This document shows, in pieces, positions 1 to 12,384 of a stretch of DNA of 52,914 nt; position 1 is the first letter of the stretch; every line of letters starts with the position of its first letter. Position numbers and translations under genes: made by a program. This DNA is from Scleroderma bovista (lineage: Eukaryota; Basidiomycota; Agaricomycetes; Boletales; Sclerodermataceae). The stretch is taken from the NCBI GenBank assembly GCA_037178675.1, contig JAYMGJ010000302.1:1-52914 (forward strand), in the 5' to 3' direction. The notes beneath the pieces are model-generated. The model saw nothing but the letters and a program-made list of their open reading frames with translations. It did not search any database and had not been told where the DNA came from.

Positions 1-133
1 CAAGGCTTTACGAAGTGTCCAAGGTCGAAGTGTATATTACGTAACTAGACGTAGAAGAGTGAATGCCTATTGGTCAATGCGCAAAGTGAGAGAAAGACAA
101 TACAGAACTAATGCTACATGCGTTGCACGTAAA

Positions 134-1156
134 TTAGAGTATAGTGGGTTCTGCGTCGATGTGCTTCTTAATCTTGAGCAAGATGTTTGTCTTCCAACTG
201 TCCAACTTGGTGATTTTGTCAAATTCTACCAAACAGGCAGTGTATGTCTCTTGATCGTCTCCATCGATGGCTTCAATGATGGCATTGATGAATTTACATT
301 CACGTGTCGAAGAGAAAGTTGTGTCCTGTGCCATATATTTCTGAATATTCCGCTTTGCAGTGATCGAATCCTGTGTGACGATCAGAATCATGGGGAGGGG
401 GAAGAAAGGCACTGAAATGACCTTCATGGCAAGTGCACAAAGAGAAGCCCGCAACCAATACTCTTTGACGCTATACTTTGTGAGGGCCGATGTGAGCGAG
501 TGATCAGCTACTTGTTCGTAGCGTGCAATGGCTTGTGGGTATTCTTCGAGTTCGGCGTGGAGATCGGCGGCATCTTTGTAGCAAGAATTTGCAGTGCTAA
601 ACAGTGCGAACGTCAGCGAGCTTATTGCGAGCACAGAGGGACGAACGCAGTGGCATCTTCTTGAGAATACCAGTCGGCGGCCCGCTCGAGACTCTCGCAG
701 GCTTTGCGGAGATCGTGTAGTTCGTGCTGGTATATCTGGCCAATCTCCTTTTCTCTATCCGCTGCCTGGCGAAACCGCCCAGATGTAGTGAGATGGGTGA
801 TGGTCTGGCTAAGGGCCTGAATGGCGACTGTGGGAGGGGATCATCGAAGCTGAGCCGGTGTCGAGCGGATGCGACTTACGTTCGGGGTATCCCCTCTTGT
901 ACGCCTTTGCGGCATTCCACCATGCATTTGCAGCATCGTTGCTTTCCTTGCACTTCTCCCGACATTCGGCCTCTCTGGCGTGGGCATCGCCTGCCTCCCT
1001 GAATTGTTTATCTATTTTGAATGTGTTCGCGGCCTGTTGATACAGATCGCCAGCTTCTTCGTACTTGGATGATTGGGACGAGAACCATCCGGTTGAAGAA
1101 TTGGCTTTCTTGTCTGCCTTGTTCAGAAGCGCTTGCGCGGGTGATGTGGACGGCAT
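134..1156 (-). CDS. SEC17: alpha-SNAP / Sec17, SNARE disassembly adaptor
   Basis: Alpha-SNAP binds assembled SNARE bundles on membranes and recruits the NSF/Sec18 ATPase that pulls them apart after fusion. Four exons join in phase (1156-880, 827-647, 596-422, 370-134) and give 289 residues, close to the usual length of about 292. The N-terminus has the family pattern of ALLNKADKK followed by a hydrophobic GWFSS loop and SSKYEEAGDLYQQAAN. TPR-like helices follow, with AWWNAAKAYKR, QAIARYEQVADH and YWLRASLCALAMK, and the C-terminus LDSWKTNILLKIKKHI is the NSF-stimulating end. The start is the ATG before PSTSPAQ. The gene is divergent from the TSC2 gene, with about 210 bp between start codons. 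I see no defects. Confidence 0.93.
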
Positions 1157-1365
1157 GTTAAATGTGGGCTGCGGGGAGCAGGTCAATGTTTACATAATCA
1201 AAGTGGTTGCATGATGCTGACATAATGGTGATCCAAAAGAGGATCTGGAGTCGATCCTGGGCATCTCAGCGTCGAGTATCAAGACCGGGGAGCAGGTAAG
1301 ACTGGGACTCGTCGATGCGGTTGACGGCTGAGACTAACCACACAGGAGACATCGCGGACGCTTGG
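1157..1365. promoter_or_regulatory. Shared divergent promoter of SEC17 and TSC2, with a TSC2 leader intron
   Basis: Only about 210 bp separates the two start codons, so both promoters must lie here. On the plus strand a good intron (GTAAGA donor at 1296, CTAAC branch, CACAG acceptor ending at 1345) sits just before the chosen TSC2 start. No upstream ATG is in phase across this intron, so it is best read as a 5'-leader intron. A tiny upstream ORF (ATGATGCTGACATAA, 1211-1225) would lie in the leader if transcription starts early enough. Confidence 0.5.
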
Positions 1366-4300
1366 ATGGCCCGTGATCCGAACACACCCACCACCAGACA
1401 GCGGTCGAACACAACGACGTTCCCCTCGTTCGCATGGCGGAGACCCAGACTCGAGACTACACCATCTATGCTACACCAGCCTCAGGCTCTCTCCCTCGAT
1501 GATCTTGTCCAGTCACTGTCGCCCCCTGCAGTGCCGAGTCTCGCCCACGCACGTGCTCTCGCATCTCTCATCCAGACGCAGTCTCCTCTTCCCCCGCTAG
1601 CAGTCCTGAGTCCACTTCTGGGTTCCCTCTGCGGACCAGATTCCCCCCCACAACTGCAGTGCGCAGGGTATGAAATCATGTTTGCGTTCTGGGACAGGTA
1701 CAACCAGAAAACGACTACCTCTGACAAGCTTTCCTTCTTCACCCTCGTCTTACGATCCGCGTGGTCCACTGAAATCGGAGAATTGCGTCTCAAAGCCCTT
1801 CGTGCACTCACAAAAGATGGAAAGGACGTATTCGGTATCGAGATTCCCCTCCTCAACGTCCTCAAAAGTTGGATCGAAGGCGCATTCAAGGTTTATGTAT
1901 CCTGTGATCCGTCCGAGCGTGCCGATCGCGAACATAGCATCGAGCTCATCGCTTCCTTCATCTCCACTATCTTCGACAACCCTGAAACGGCCGCGCGCGT
2001 GTCAGAAGGTGACCTTGCTAGTGTCCTCCAATTCTATGCCGGCTTGGTAGGCAAAGCCCTCGATCTCCCTCCATCGTCACCCACCCCCAGCTCAGAAAGC
2101 ACGCCTGTCCTTACCCCCCACGATCCACCATCTTCCAATCCGCGATCCATACCACCAAACGGGCACCGACGACACCCCTCCTCTCTTTCTCTACGTGCTC
2201 CCTTGGTACAAATCATACCGCAGACGAGAAAACACCCAGCTGAGCTCATGGTTACAATTTACCTCGATCACCTCACATCACAGCTAAAATCCCTCACACC
2301 ACGCACCCTCGCATTCATTCTTCCCCTCCTTTTCCGCGCCCAGGCATTCTTCGCGTCTCCTCTCCCTCGTCTCTCGGTCATGACCGGCCGTCCACTCGGT
2401 CCCGTAGGGCTGGAGGATAGGATCCAAAAGACGCTCCATTCTCTCTTTGCAGGTCCATACGGAACATCTTGCATGATGATCCTCAAACGCCACCTGTCTC
2501 CACCCACGTCTGACAGTGATGCCACTAACCCGGTATGGTATGCGACGTCGCTCGGTGCACATCGGACACTTAGAAATGACATCCGCCAAGGGCTCTGCAG
2601 TAAGATGGCAAGGGCATACATTACAAGACTCAGTTCGTTGTCGTACTCGCCGTCTGGCGTGCCTTCACAGATAGACCTTGAAAAGGACCTTATGGAGCGT
2701 GCATGGTCCAAGGACGAGCTGTCTGGCTGGGATCTGCTTAAACTCGGTAGAATGCTATGTAAGTCTCTCGAAACATGGGTCAAATATTCTGCAGGAGAAC
2801 AATCGGAAGTGAATATTGCCGAAAGAGACAAGATATTGGACGAGGCTGCTGGGACACTCAAAGATGTTTTCCAGGAACTGGACGAGCGCGACGATCGGAT
2901 CGAGTGGGACGAAGAAGAAGCATCGATCGCGGGTGAGACGCTTCACCATTTGGCTAGCTTCGTTCGACCTTTCAGGTATGTGCCTCGTGATATTCACGTA
3001 TATCAAGGATTGTTGACCATTCCTCGTCTTCAGAAATTCAGATGATGCTCCTTTCTTTGTCCCACTTTCCCAGCCAAATGACGCATCAACCCCGTTCCTC
3101 CGGACACTTACCTCTCTTCTGGCGCGCGACCACTCGACGTACATGAACCCTTCATTATCCTTGACACTCTTGTCCATATCCGAGCACCTGACTGACAGTG
3201 ACACAGCCAACCTTCCCGCTATCATGCTGGAGCAGCATGACCTTTCACCTGCTTCGCCGACCTGGCTGACCAACTGGGACACCATCCTCTCCAATGGAAT
3301 CCTCTTCTCGCCCTCCCGGCCCATAACAAGGCTTGAGGTCATGAAGACATTACAGATGATCTATGATTCCCTCAGGGATCTCCATAGCTACAGGATGGCC
3401 CTCGCCGAGCTTGTATTCAAGTTCTGTGAGCGTGAGGCTGACTCGGAGGGATATGTTGAGGATCTCGTCGCGGGGTACGGCTGCTCGGCAATGTGGAAGA
3501 TCCTTGCAGACGAAATCGTTCTGCGAACCGTGCGCAAAAAGTCGTCCACGCATCAGATTGGGCCTTCGACTCTGACGTTGACTTCGACGCAGGATATGAT
3601 CGAGCTGCTGAAGCGTGTCGCTGTGGAAGGCGTACAAGAGGACGACGATGACACGGCATCTGTGAATACAGGGGACATACCATCTTCTCCTCCGGTCTTT
3701 GGGGCGTTCTCTGGCGGATCATCGTCCAGCGTTGCATCTCCCATACTCTCGAGGAGACAGTCCGAGTACCGGAATATACCTTCAAGAGACTCTGGACTCA
3801 TGTCCTTGTTGTCCACCTTGGCAGGGTCGTCTCGGACCCAGTCACAAGCGCAGCTGTCGCAAGAGCAAGTGGACACCCTTCCTTCCCACCAGTCACAACA
3901 ACCTCAGCCTCAGCAGGCGCTTGTTACATCATCCCCGTCCCTTTTACCTTCCGAACCAATCCTCACTCGTGCTTCTTGCGCTGTCATCGCACTAGTGACG
4001 ATCTTCAGCCAGCTTGTTTTTACGCCGTATTCACTCTCACAAAGCAATGTCGATGTCGCATTCTCGGTATTCGACGCGCTCGCTCAGCTCATTGTGAGCG
4101 GAAAATGCCCTCGGGCACGGCTGACCGCCCTGCAGTTCTTGGTGCGATTACAGGCAGACCGCGACCATCGTCTGTACTTTGTAGAAGCGCACCACGACGC
4201 TGACGGACACATTGCGATGCTGGCCTCGTTGATTGGGCGGGCACCGAACTCTGCCTTTCATGCTCCTAGCCATGCACTTTATCAACGAGACGATGACGAA

Positions 4301-6888
4301 GATTTTCCTCTCAGAAAACAAAGGAGCCAACAAGAGAGGGACGGAAGGCGGACGTCACGCGGGCGTGGGGTAGGAACTTCACAGAGTACGTCGAGTAGGA
4401 GTAGATCTCGCGCTCCAGTGGCTATTTCACCTCCGTACTCCACCACCCATCCCCAAAAATCGATAAGGGATACTTTCTGGTCTATCCCCGAGGTCCTACC
4501 ATTCACGATGACCGACGCAGATGCACCTAGCGAAGGTGTGATCACATACGATCCCACCGACGAGTCTACCTGCGTGCTCAAAGTCGACACATATTTTGTG
4601 GCATTAATGACCCTGCTTGAAACAGAGAGGAACTGGGAGATTCTTTCCTATGTTTTATGCTATCTCCCTGTTCAATTGGCGAACAAGCACTTCTTTTGCG
4701 GCCCAAAATGCCGCGAGCTTATGCCGAAGCTGCTTACCGTGGTCTGTAATGGCGTCACAAAAGGAGAGCTGGGATCGTGCATCGACCGCTGGCCACCTGG
4801 CTTGAAAGCGCGCGACGCACATGGCCTCGCATATCGAACACTTTCTGTTTTGATCAACTATCGTCGTTGTTTTGATATATCACTTCGACATTTTCTTGTG
4901 GACGTTCTCAGAGAAGGTCTGAATGGTCAACCTTCGACGATCATAGGTTGCCTCCGCGCGCTGACGATATGCGCCTTTGAGTTAACGTCCTCTCTCAAGC
5001 GGACGTTCCCCCTACTGCTCGTGAAGCTTTCTCAAATCATGTCTAATCCTGTCATGGCCGTCCACATCCTCAACTTCCTTTCTATCACTGGCTCGATCAG
5101 CGAACTCCACGCTAACCTGCGGGAGGACGACTTCAAGATGATATTTGGCGTTGCCCTGCAATACCTCCAGCACCATAACCGCCCCGGCGCCATCCCTACA
5201 ATCTCATGGGCAATGTCCCAGCATGTTCGCATGATCTCATTTAATGTTGTATACGTGTGGTTCTTGTCAGTCAGGCTTTCAGATCGGCCAAGGCACATTC
5301 CGTACATTACTAAACAACTACTACTCGCGAACGAGGGGAGGGAAGAGGTGGACGAGCCGACCGAGGTATGCTTTGATTGGTTGGCGAGATATACTTATGC
5401 TAGCGCGGATCCTCGACCTGCTGAATCGGTCCTGAACGAGATTGTCATGAATTCTACCAAAACCTCATCCGATGAGGCACCCTCGGAGCCTGCGATTAGC
5501 GAAAAGTCATGGTTGATGGGCAACGCAGTTGTCACGATCCGCACGCTCAGCAGGCTGGGCTGGATCGAGGTGGTCTCTCGGCGGCCGTCGGGGTTCACCA
5601 AGTTCTTGTGCAGGCTGGAGAATGTCCCCCTCGTTGGTCCCGGCGATGTGGATCCTGACATGATATCTTTGTCTGCTGGGTTATTGATGGATAGGGAGGA
5701 GACCAAACCAGCGCGGCCTGACCCCCAAGATGCCCAGGCTGACAGCGAGAACAAGGCAAGAGGTTTCTCCTATTTCTGCGAACTAGATGTCTTCTGAGCC
5801 AGCTCCTTGATGTGCAGGAGATCCGCGACGTGCTTGGATGTGTAGTCCCCGCTGGCGATACCCCCACGCCTGTTCCTGATCCAATCACGGGGTATGTGTG
5901 GAGCAAATCAGCCCCGTCGCAGCGACGTAAACATGTCAGGGTTGATCCCTCGTTCTTCGCACTCCAGTTTTCGCCATATCCTGACCCACATCGTTCCCCG
6001 ACGCATAAACGCATTATCAACGAATCCGCACTTCCTAGCTTGTTTCGGTCTTTGGATCGAACTCCTGTCATCGACACCCACAAAGTGGGGATCATGTATG
6101 TTGCTCCTGGTCAGACACACGAGCGGGAAATCCTCCGCAACACTCATGGGTCGCCAGCATACACTCGCTTCCTCGAGGGTATTGGTCGTCTGATCAATCT
6201 GCGGGGCCAGGTTGACGTCTACGCGGGCGGTTTGACCCCAGATGAAGACGGAGAGTATGCGTATGCGTGGTGGGACGACATTGCCCAGGTCCTTTACCAC
6301 ACCGCTACGATGATGCCCAACGACCCCAACGACGAGTATTGCGTGAACAAAAAGAGGCACATCGGCAACGACTATGTGAGAATCGTGTGGAACGACTCGG
6401 GAAAGCCATATCGATTCGATACACTGGCGACGCAGTTCCAGTTCGTGAACATCGTCATCGAACCACACTCCCTGGGCGCCATTGCTGCGTTTTCAAACTT
6501 CAAGCAGTCGAACCCCACTGGTTCTGCAGGCTCCGCGCTGGCGTACGAACCCGACATTGAGTACTTTAAAGTGACAGTGCAGCGTGCACCGGGCATGAGA
6601 GATTTTACGCCGATCGGATGCTTCAAGCTCATTTCTGCGGAGAAGCTCCCCCTACTTGTCAGGCAGCTTAGCTTGATAGCAGACCAGTTCGCAAGCGTGT
6701 TTGAGAAGACGGAGAGGGACGAGATGGAGGTGGAGGTGATTACCAATTGGCGGCAGCGGCTACAGGTCGTGAAGAGATTCATCAAGTCATTGGAGGAGGG
6801 ATCTAACGAGGACGGCGCCGAGCGGAATGCAGGAGTGGAAGGTGTGATGTCCCAGGAACTTTACCGAAACTTCACGGCGGCGTATTGA
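1366..6888 (+). CDS. TSC2: Tuberin (TSC2) orthologue, Rheb GTPase-activating protein
   Basis: Tuberin with hamartin inactivates the small GTPase Rheb and so restrains TORC1. Three exons (1366-2975, 3034-5755, 5818-6888) join in phase to 1,800 residues, almost the length of human tuberin. The first roughly 1,450 residues are helical-repeat scaffold with low-complexity Ser/Gln stretches near 3.66-3.95 kb and 4.3-4.45 kb. The C-terminal RapGAP domain (about 6.1-6.8 kb) contains WWDDIAQVLYHTATMMP and KRHIGNDYVRIVWNDS. The Asn in HIGND matches the catalytic asparagine thumb, and FQFVNIVIEP follows. The second intron (5756-5817) must start with GC (AAG|GCAAGA), because no GT donor there keeps phase. 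I chose the ATG at 1366; an in-frame ATG at 1315 lies inside a likely leader intron. Confidence 0.93.
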
Positions 6889-7198
6889 GCACCGTGACAG
6901 ATGTAAGGTCAGTGGGCGTCGAGTGTATGTATTTCACGGCGAAAAGGGCACGCAAGCCGTACACGATCATTGCTTTCACAGGTTTACTTCCGTTCATTCA
7001 TGTTTCACTGTTAGTGTATTCCATGGCAGCATAGCTATTGTCGTTTTGTTGGTTATGACGCCCGTAAGGGGCTACCTCGAGCGAGGGCTGATGGACGATG
7101 TGTTGTGTAGGGAGTGTAATAGTAATACAACCCATGTTCTGCCGTTAATTGGCCAAGGTCCCTATGGTAGTAGTGACATGAAAAGGTCCATACAAATG
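6889..7198. other. Convergent 3' intergenic region, TSC2 / GEN1
   Basis: This is 310 bp between two converging stop codons. It is AT-richer than the genes and presumably holds both 3' UTRs. I see no ORF with coding character, no tRNA and no repeat. Confidence 0.5.
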
Positions 7199-10100
7199 CT
7201 AGGTAAGATCGATAATATTGTCCTCCGGTACCAGTGTTTTCTTCCGTGCCTTGGGAATCGAGGTTCCAGATGTCGTTGCAGCCCACTTGCTCGAAGCGGA
7301 GAGGGCAGAGGTAGCTCTATTGGCGCTTGCCTTAGCCCGCGCCACAAGCAACGGGGGTAGCGCTTTAGTGTGGTTCGATGTGATATCTGTTATCATCACC
7401 GGAGAGTCCTGTTCTATATTCTCCACCGAGACATTGACGGCCTTCGTTAATTCGACTCCAGTATCCTTCCCTCTGCTCCGCGCCGTGCGAATGGGAGCCG
7501 GTTTAAACTTCGAAGTTATACGTGGATGAGGCCCTGGTTCTTTCTCTAGGTCAGAGAGAACGGGAGGTGTTGACATGATCATTGCCATGTCCGCGATCCC
7601 ACTCGAAAGCTCGTCCATCTCACCATCCGAACCGCTTGAGATGTGGATCACATTGGTTTCTCCAAAAGTCTCCGATATTCCCATGTCGCTCGACTTCGGT
7701 AGATGCGGATTATATAGCTTAGGTGGGGAATACTGCATGAGTGTATCCGGTATACCCATGCTTTGCCCACTGTGTGACGACTCTTCCCCAGGGTCAGAGA
7801 GTGGGCGCATTTGCGCAAGTTTAGAACCCGACTTCGCGATAGTAGCATTCACTTTTGGAGCAGCCTCACCCATCCTCGTCGGGGCAGTAAAGAAATCAGT
7901 TACTGCCGCCTTTGATTTCCCCCCTTTAGTCGGTTCGTTCGCAATTTGGCTAGTGTTGTTTTTCCGAGAAGCGGACATCGCAGGGACAGTAACCTGTCTG
8001 ACCTCAGTAATCTCGATCTCGTCCGAGCTCACATCAACATATGTAGGTGGTTTTCTCGGAGCGGGTTGCTTGGTAGCAAAGACAGGGGCACGTTGAATAG
8101 TTGTCTTCACGGGCGAGGGGGCAGGAGAGGACGATTCTTCTTCCTCGTAAAGCATCAGTTTAAGATTCGGCGGATCTTTCGACGCTGTAGCCCTGGAACG
8201 TACGACGTCGAGGGGACGCGTTGATACCAGTGGTAAGGGTTTATGATGTGTGAAGTTGTCAAAGGGAGGAAAGGGTAATTTGGATCTCTTAGTGGACGGT
8301 TTGGATGCGGTCGCAGAGGTGGAAGTGGATGGTTTGATTGTGGAAAAGGAGTCTTTCACGGTCGGCTTGCCCTTTGTGGGCCCGTTCACTATTCCCCCAG
8401 CCATGGCAGACGTTGCCTTCCCTTTCCCTTTGACCTTTGCAAGCATGGAAGAACTCGCATCTGATTCATCCTCCGAGCACGTGCTTGCGAGATTCAAATC
8501 AAAATATTCGTAACCTTCATCTTGCACTTCTGCTTGCTTGTTTGCCTTCCGAGGGCCCTTACCATGCGCGGTGGTGCGTTTTGGCTTGCTTTTTGTGGCT
8601 GCGCCGTCCCCAGAACCAATTGTAGTCGTGCAGTTCTTTGCACCAACCTTGCTTGTAGCTGTCCCCTTCGCCCCCTTCTTCGCGTTTTTGAGTGCTCGTT
8701 TCTGAGCCTTCTCTTCATACCCATGCACTAATTCCGGTACTACGGCACGGACCATCACAGCGGGCAGCCATAAGCGCAACGATGCAGTAGGGGCAGCCGG
8801 AGCAGATCGTGGCCCCTTGACTTTCTTCTTAGTCTTCGCTTGGGCAGCTGTCTCGAGTCTTTCCGGACACTCTACATCATCAGTAGCTCCCCCATCGCCG
8901 TCAAGTTCATCATCACCATTTTCTGCGGAACCCGCATCATCTGATGCAAGCGGGACATCTAGAGGCGGTCTGATACCGCGTACTCCGGACGCAGCGCGAT
9001 CTACCAGTGTCGTTGGGTTGATGAGCACGCGGAATTCCGGAGTTCGGTCTGTTGAAGGATGCTCGCGAATAGAAAGAACGTCGAGTAGGAGCGGAGAAGT
9101 GCTGTCTTTATTGTCATTCGAATTGTCTATGTGGGAGGAAGGACGGGACGCAGATGCAACGAGAGGAAAAGAAGCGAGTGAATATGGAGTAGGAGGGAGA
9201 GGGGAAACCTGGTCTGCAGAGCCCTTTTTCGACGTTGATGAGAGTATTTGGGAGAACGCAAGGTTTACAACATTAGCACTGGTCCCTGTGGAATTAGAGG
9301 TGGAGCGGCCCTTGGGATCGGATGTGTGATCTGATGGGCTAGTTCCATCTGTATCGACAACTTTACGTCGGAGGGCTCTACACACGATCCCTGGCCATAG
9401 TACAGTCCTGAAGCGTTTGATAATGACATCCTTGACACCCCACTCGAAATACAATTCACAGAGGGCAGCAATCTGGGCCGGATCTGGATCATTTGACCAT
9501 AAAACGGGAAGTGGAGGATGGCGTGATCGCTCTGTCTCTGATGTGATGGGAGATACATACGAAAGAAGGACGGGAAGAGAAGGGAATGAGTCAGGCAAAG
9601 AGCCTGCGAGAGAGGGTTTCTTCGAGGGTAGAAAGCCACTGCTGTTGGTTTTGAGTTCCACTCTTATCTGGTTTCGCCATTTACTCAAAAAGTCATCCAG
9701 TCTTTCTCCCTTGAGGGTGTTGACTGCCTCTACCAAGGATTCGCCAAAGCCCGCACGAGCAAGTCCAGAAGCAAATCCCTTTCCACAGCCTGGGAGACCA
9801 GCAGGGATGTAGTCACCACCGGAGAGAAGGGCAATTAGGATAGCACCGGAGCGAGTAATTTGTACAGAAGCGTGAGTCGATATGGCAGAAGCACGGTAAG
9901 TAAGCACGTGATTACCGTCGTCGCGACCCTCCGAGTTTGTTACTGGGCGAGAGCGATTGCCGGAGAGTGTGCTGCTTGGGCTGCGCAGTATTAGTACATA
10001 AACATGAAGACGGAAAAGGACACACTTTCGAATGACCATGGTGGCACCGAAGAGAAAATTGTCCGCATCGTCCGAAAGAACGGCATCAATGACACCGATT

Positions 10101-10559
10101 CTATTAAGATATGCAAGTTCGGCCTCGGCCTCGCCAGGGGCCGTTCTCCACTCGAAACCGAATGCCTGGATGATGTTTTTCATACCCGTCGTGAGCCAGT
10201 GTGCACTTCCACCTACGCGCTTTCCGCGCTTGACTGCGGGCCGTTTGGGACCGTCAAAGACGAATAGGGGGAGGAGAGGCGTTTGCAGAAGTCGACAACA
10301 TCGGAAGAAAAGTGTACGTAGTTCTGGATTTTCACCTTCTCTTCCGTATGCTGCATGGAAGAACCAAATAGACGCGTCTATGCCGATTCGAAATCCACGT
10401 CGACCGCCAGGGTTCGCGATATACCCTTCAGTCACTGCCAGTTCTGTCAACGAGCGCACCTCAGCTGCTGGACGAACAAGCTGTTGATACGGTCGTTCAG
10501 TCTTCCCGCTGTCGTTCCTGGAACCGCGCACTTGCCTCCCATAGCCCTGCGACACCCAT
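7199..10559 (-). CDS. GEN1: GEN1/Yen1-type Holliday-junction resolvase (XPG/Rad2 family nuclease)
   Basis: This family cuts Holliday junctions and other branched DNA left by recombination. Exons 10559-10536, 10480-10026 and 9980-7199 join in phase to 1,086 residues. The protein starts MGVAGLWE, the metal-binding N-terminus of XPG nucleases. It then has GIDASIWFF (catalytic Asp43), LFVFDGPKRP, the I-region GEAEAELAYLN with LSDDADNFLFG, and a GGDYIPAGLPGCG helix-hairpin turn. The N- and I-regions are nearly contiguous, as in GEN1 and unlike XPG. A conserved RLWLPAVMVRAVVPEL block (about 8.76 kb) may be the chromodomain-like module of GEN1. The long C-terminal tail is low complexity and basic, with a terminal IIDLT. 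The first intron has a GC donor (GAG|GCAAGT); the second is 45 nt. Confidence 0.9.
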
Positions 10560-10911
10560 CGCGACCCAGAACCCACAACGAAAAATGAAATTGACTTGGA
10601 TTTGATCACGTGGCTTGTCATTACCTTGCATTCACTTTGTAATAGCGTAGTTGGCCGTAATCTTAGTTCACTTCATTTGTCGACACACAACATGGCGGCG
10701 GCGGCGTACCCACCCAACCCTTGCCCAGTTACTGCGGATATGATTTGATTCGCCACTATTTGCTTTGGCCAGCCTGCGTCTGTCGATCATGGCACAGAGT
10801 GGTATCCACGCTATATTTCAATCACAGCAGCCTCATCATTGCGGCAAGGTCCTTTTCTATCCTAGCGTTCCACGTCAGTCACCAGTCAAACGAACCTTTC
10901 GGCCACCTTAG
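10560..10911. promoter_or_regulatory. Divergent intergenic region, GEN1 / G-domain gene
   Basis: About 350 bp lies between two start codons in opposite directions and should contain both promoters. An ATG at 10692 opens an 18-codon reading frame ending TTTGA, which would be an upstream ORF if it lies in the G-domain gene's leader. No clear TATA box is seen. Confidence 0.4.
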
Positions 10912-11514
10912 ATGGGTGTACGCAATATCGTCCTTATCGGAGAAACAGGGGTAGGCAAGTCTTCAATTGTCAACTCCATTGTTGGACGAGATGTTGCTAA
11001 ACCGTCCAATGATGCCGAAAATCTTATGGCTCGTTGCACAATGTGCTACTCCCTCACATTCAACTCTTCCACCCACATCAAAGTTTGGGAAACACCAGGG
11101 TTAGAACAGGGAGAGACCAAGCCTGTGGCGGTAGACCCTGCCTTGAAGAATATTCAAGAGCTTCTCAAACACCTGCGCACCTCCGAAGGCGTGCACCTCC
11201 TCATTTTATGCACGGCAGCTGGAAGGGCAAGGAACAGCCTACGCAGGGCATATAATGCCATCTACAAGGAGGACTGCCGGAAAAAAGTTCCTATTGCTCT
11301 TGTCATAACCAAGTTGGAGAATCAGTATCCCAACATGCACACTTGGTGGACAGTCAATGGCAGTAACTTGTCACAAACGTACAACCTTAGCTTCCATGCG
11401 CATGCGTGCGTGACAACAGTGCCACACAAATACTTCGCCACTTCGACTAAGACGCTCCGGGAACTCGTGTTACATGATATGTCGGCGATGGCGCCTCATC
11501 ATGATATTTGTCTT
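10912..11514 (+). CDS. P-loop G-domain protein, module 1 (AIG1/Toc-like GTPase)
   Basis: This open stretch encodes a GTPase-like domain. The G1 P-loop is GETGVGKSS at residues 10-18, a G3-like WETPGLEQG follows, and a G4-like TKLE motif comes after LVI. Blocks such as EGVHLLILC, YKEDCRKKVPIALVITKLENQ and FHAHACVTT resemble an expanded family of small G-domain proteins I associate with Agaricomycetes; their substrates are unknown. The start ATG opens directly onto the first beta strand. A perfect GTAAGT donor follows at 11515, so the reading frame to 11586 is probably not the real end. If spliced to the acceptor at 11700 it continues in phase into module 2. Whether this is one gene or two is unresolved. 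Confidence 0.65.
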
Positions 11515-11700
11515 GTAAGTTGCTTTCTTCACGAATCGGAGTCGAGACCCCTGGGTACGACTTTGCAAAGACCACAGAAGACGTAGCACGACCCAAATGC
11601 AACGTGATAAGCACCTGGTCTCGCAAATCTGGTTTCACCACCTGTAAACGGACACAAGATGACGCATTGATAATGTGCGTCAGTCCATCGTTTCCCATAG

Positions 11701-12384
11701 GATCCACATCTCACTCGTACTTCTCACGAATCCAGTGTAATTGGTCCAACAGGATCCGGAAAGAGCACAGTAAGACCTGTTCCGATGCGTTAAGTTCGTT
11801 CCTTGACTATGCCCTCGTCAAGTTTATCAGCAAGCTCTCGGGAGATCAGGTAGTCATCAGCAATAATTTGAAGCCATGCACACAACATGTTCAAGCCTTC
11901 GCTCACATGAGTAAAACGAAGCATATTGCCGTCCTGGACGTTCCTGGGTTCACAGAATCGTTATTCGGCAATAAGAGGATTTTGAGTGAGATCACAAACT
12001 GGGTGACGCTATCGTAAGTCAACCACGTTTACACTATTGTAGCCATCGTCACTACTCAGCCTTTTCTCACCGCTGCATAGATACGAAGGAAAGCCACCCC
12101 TCGTGGGTATTCTGTACCTCCATCCAATCACACAGGAGTGCACAGACACCACCCCATTTCTCGGCCTGACTACTATGACATGTGGAGGAAAGCCAAAGGT
12201 TCTCCTCGTTACCACGATGTGGGATACACTACCACGCGGTAAAGACGATGTGGATGCTAAGGCGATATCAGAGAAACTCGAACAAGTGTGGGACCCAATA
12301 GTTGCAAAAGTGGTTCAATATGATAATACGCATGAATCTGCTGAGGATATCGTTCAACAACTGTTGTCTGGGAACGGAGAGTGA
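11701..12384 (+). CDS. P-loop G-domain protein, module 2 (fused to module 1 or a separate gene)
   Basis: A second GTPase-like domain follows module 1. Exons 11701-11769, 11823-12013 and 12081-12384 join in phase. The P-loop GPTGSGKSTFIS spans the first of these introns, then come HIAVLDVPGF (G3-like), GILYLHPITQ and VLLVTTMWD (G4 region). This belongs to a different subgroup from module 1. Joined to module 1 by a 186-nt intron it gives a 388-residue double-G-domain protein. The alternative is a separate gene starting at the ATG at 11598, with an intron ending at 11741; that model also keeps phase. I could not decide between them. Confidence 0.6.

Noticed and set aside
5756..5817. Alternative reading through the last TSC2 intron (LLSQLLDVQ)
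   Set aside because: The third frame is open across this stretch, but entering it needs an unexplained frame change; a GC-AG intron joins both exons in phase without one.
10721..10954. 77-codon frame before the G-domain gene
   Set aside because: It runs through the promoter and into the real gene in another frame; no support.
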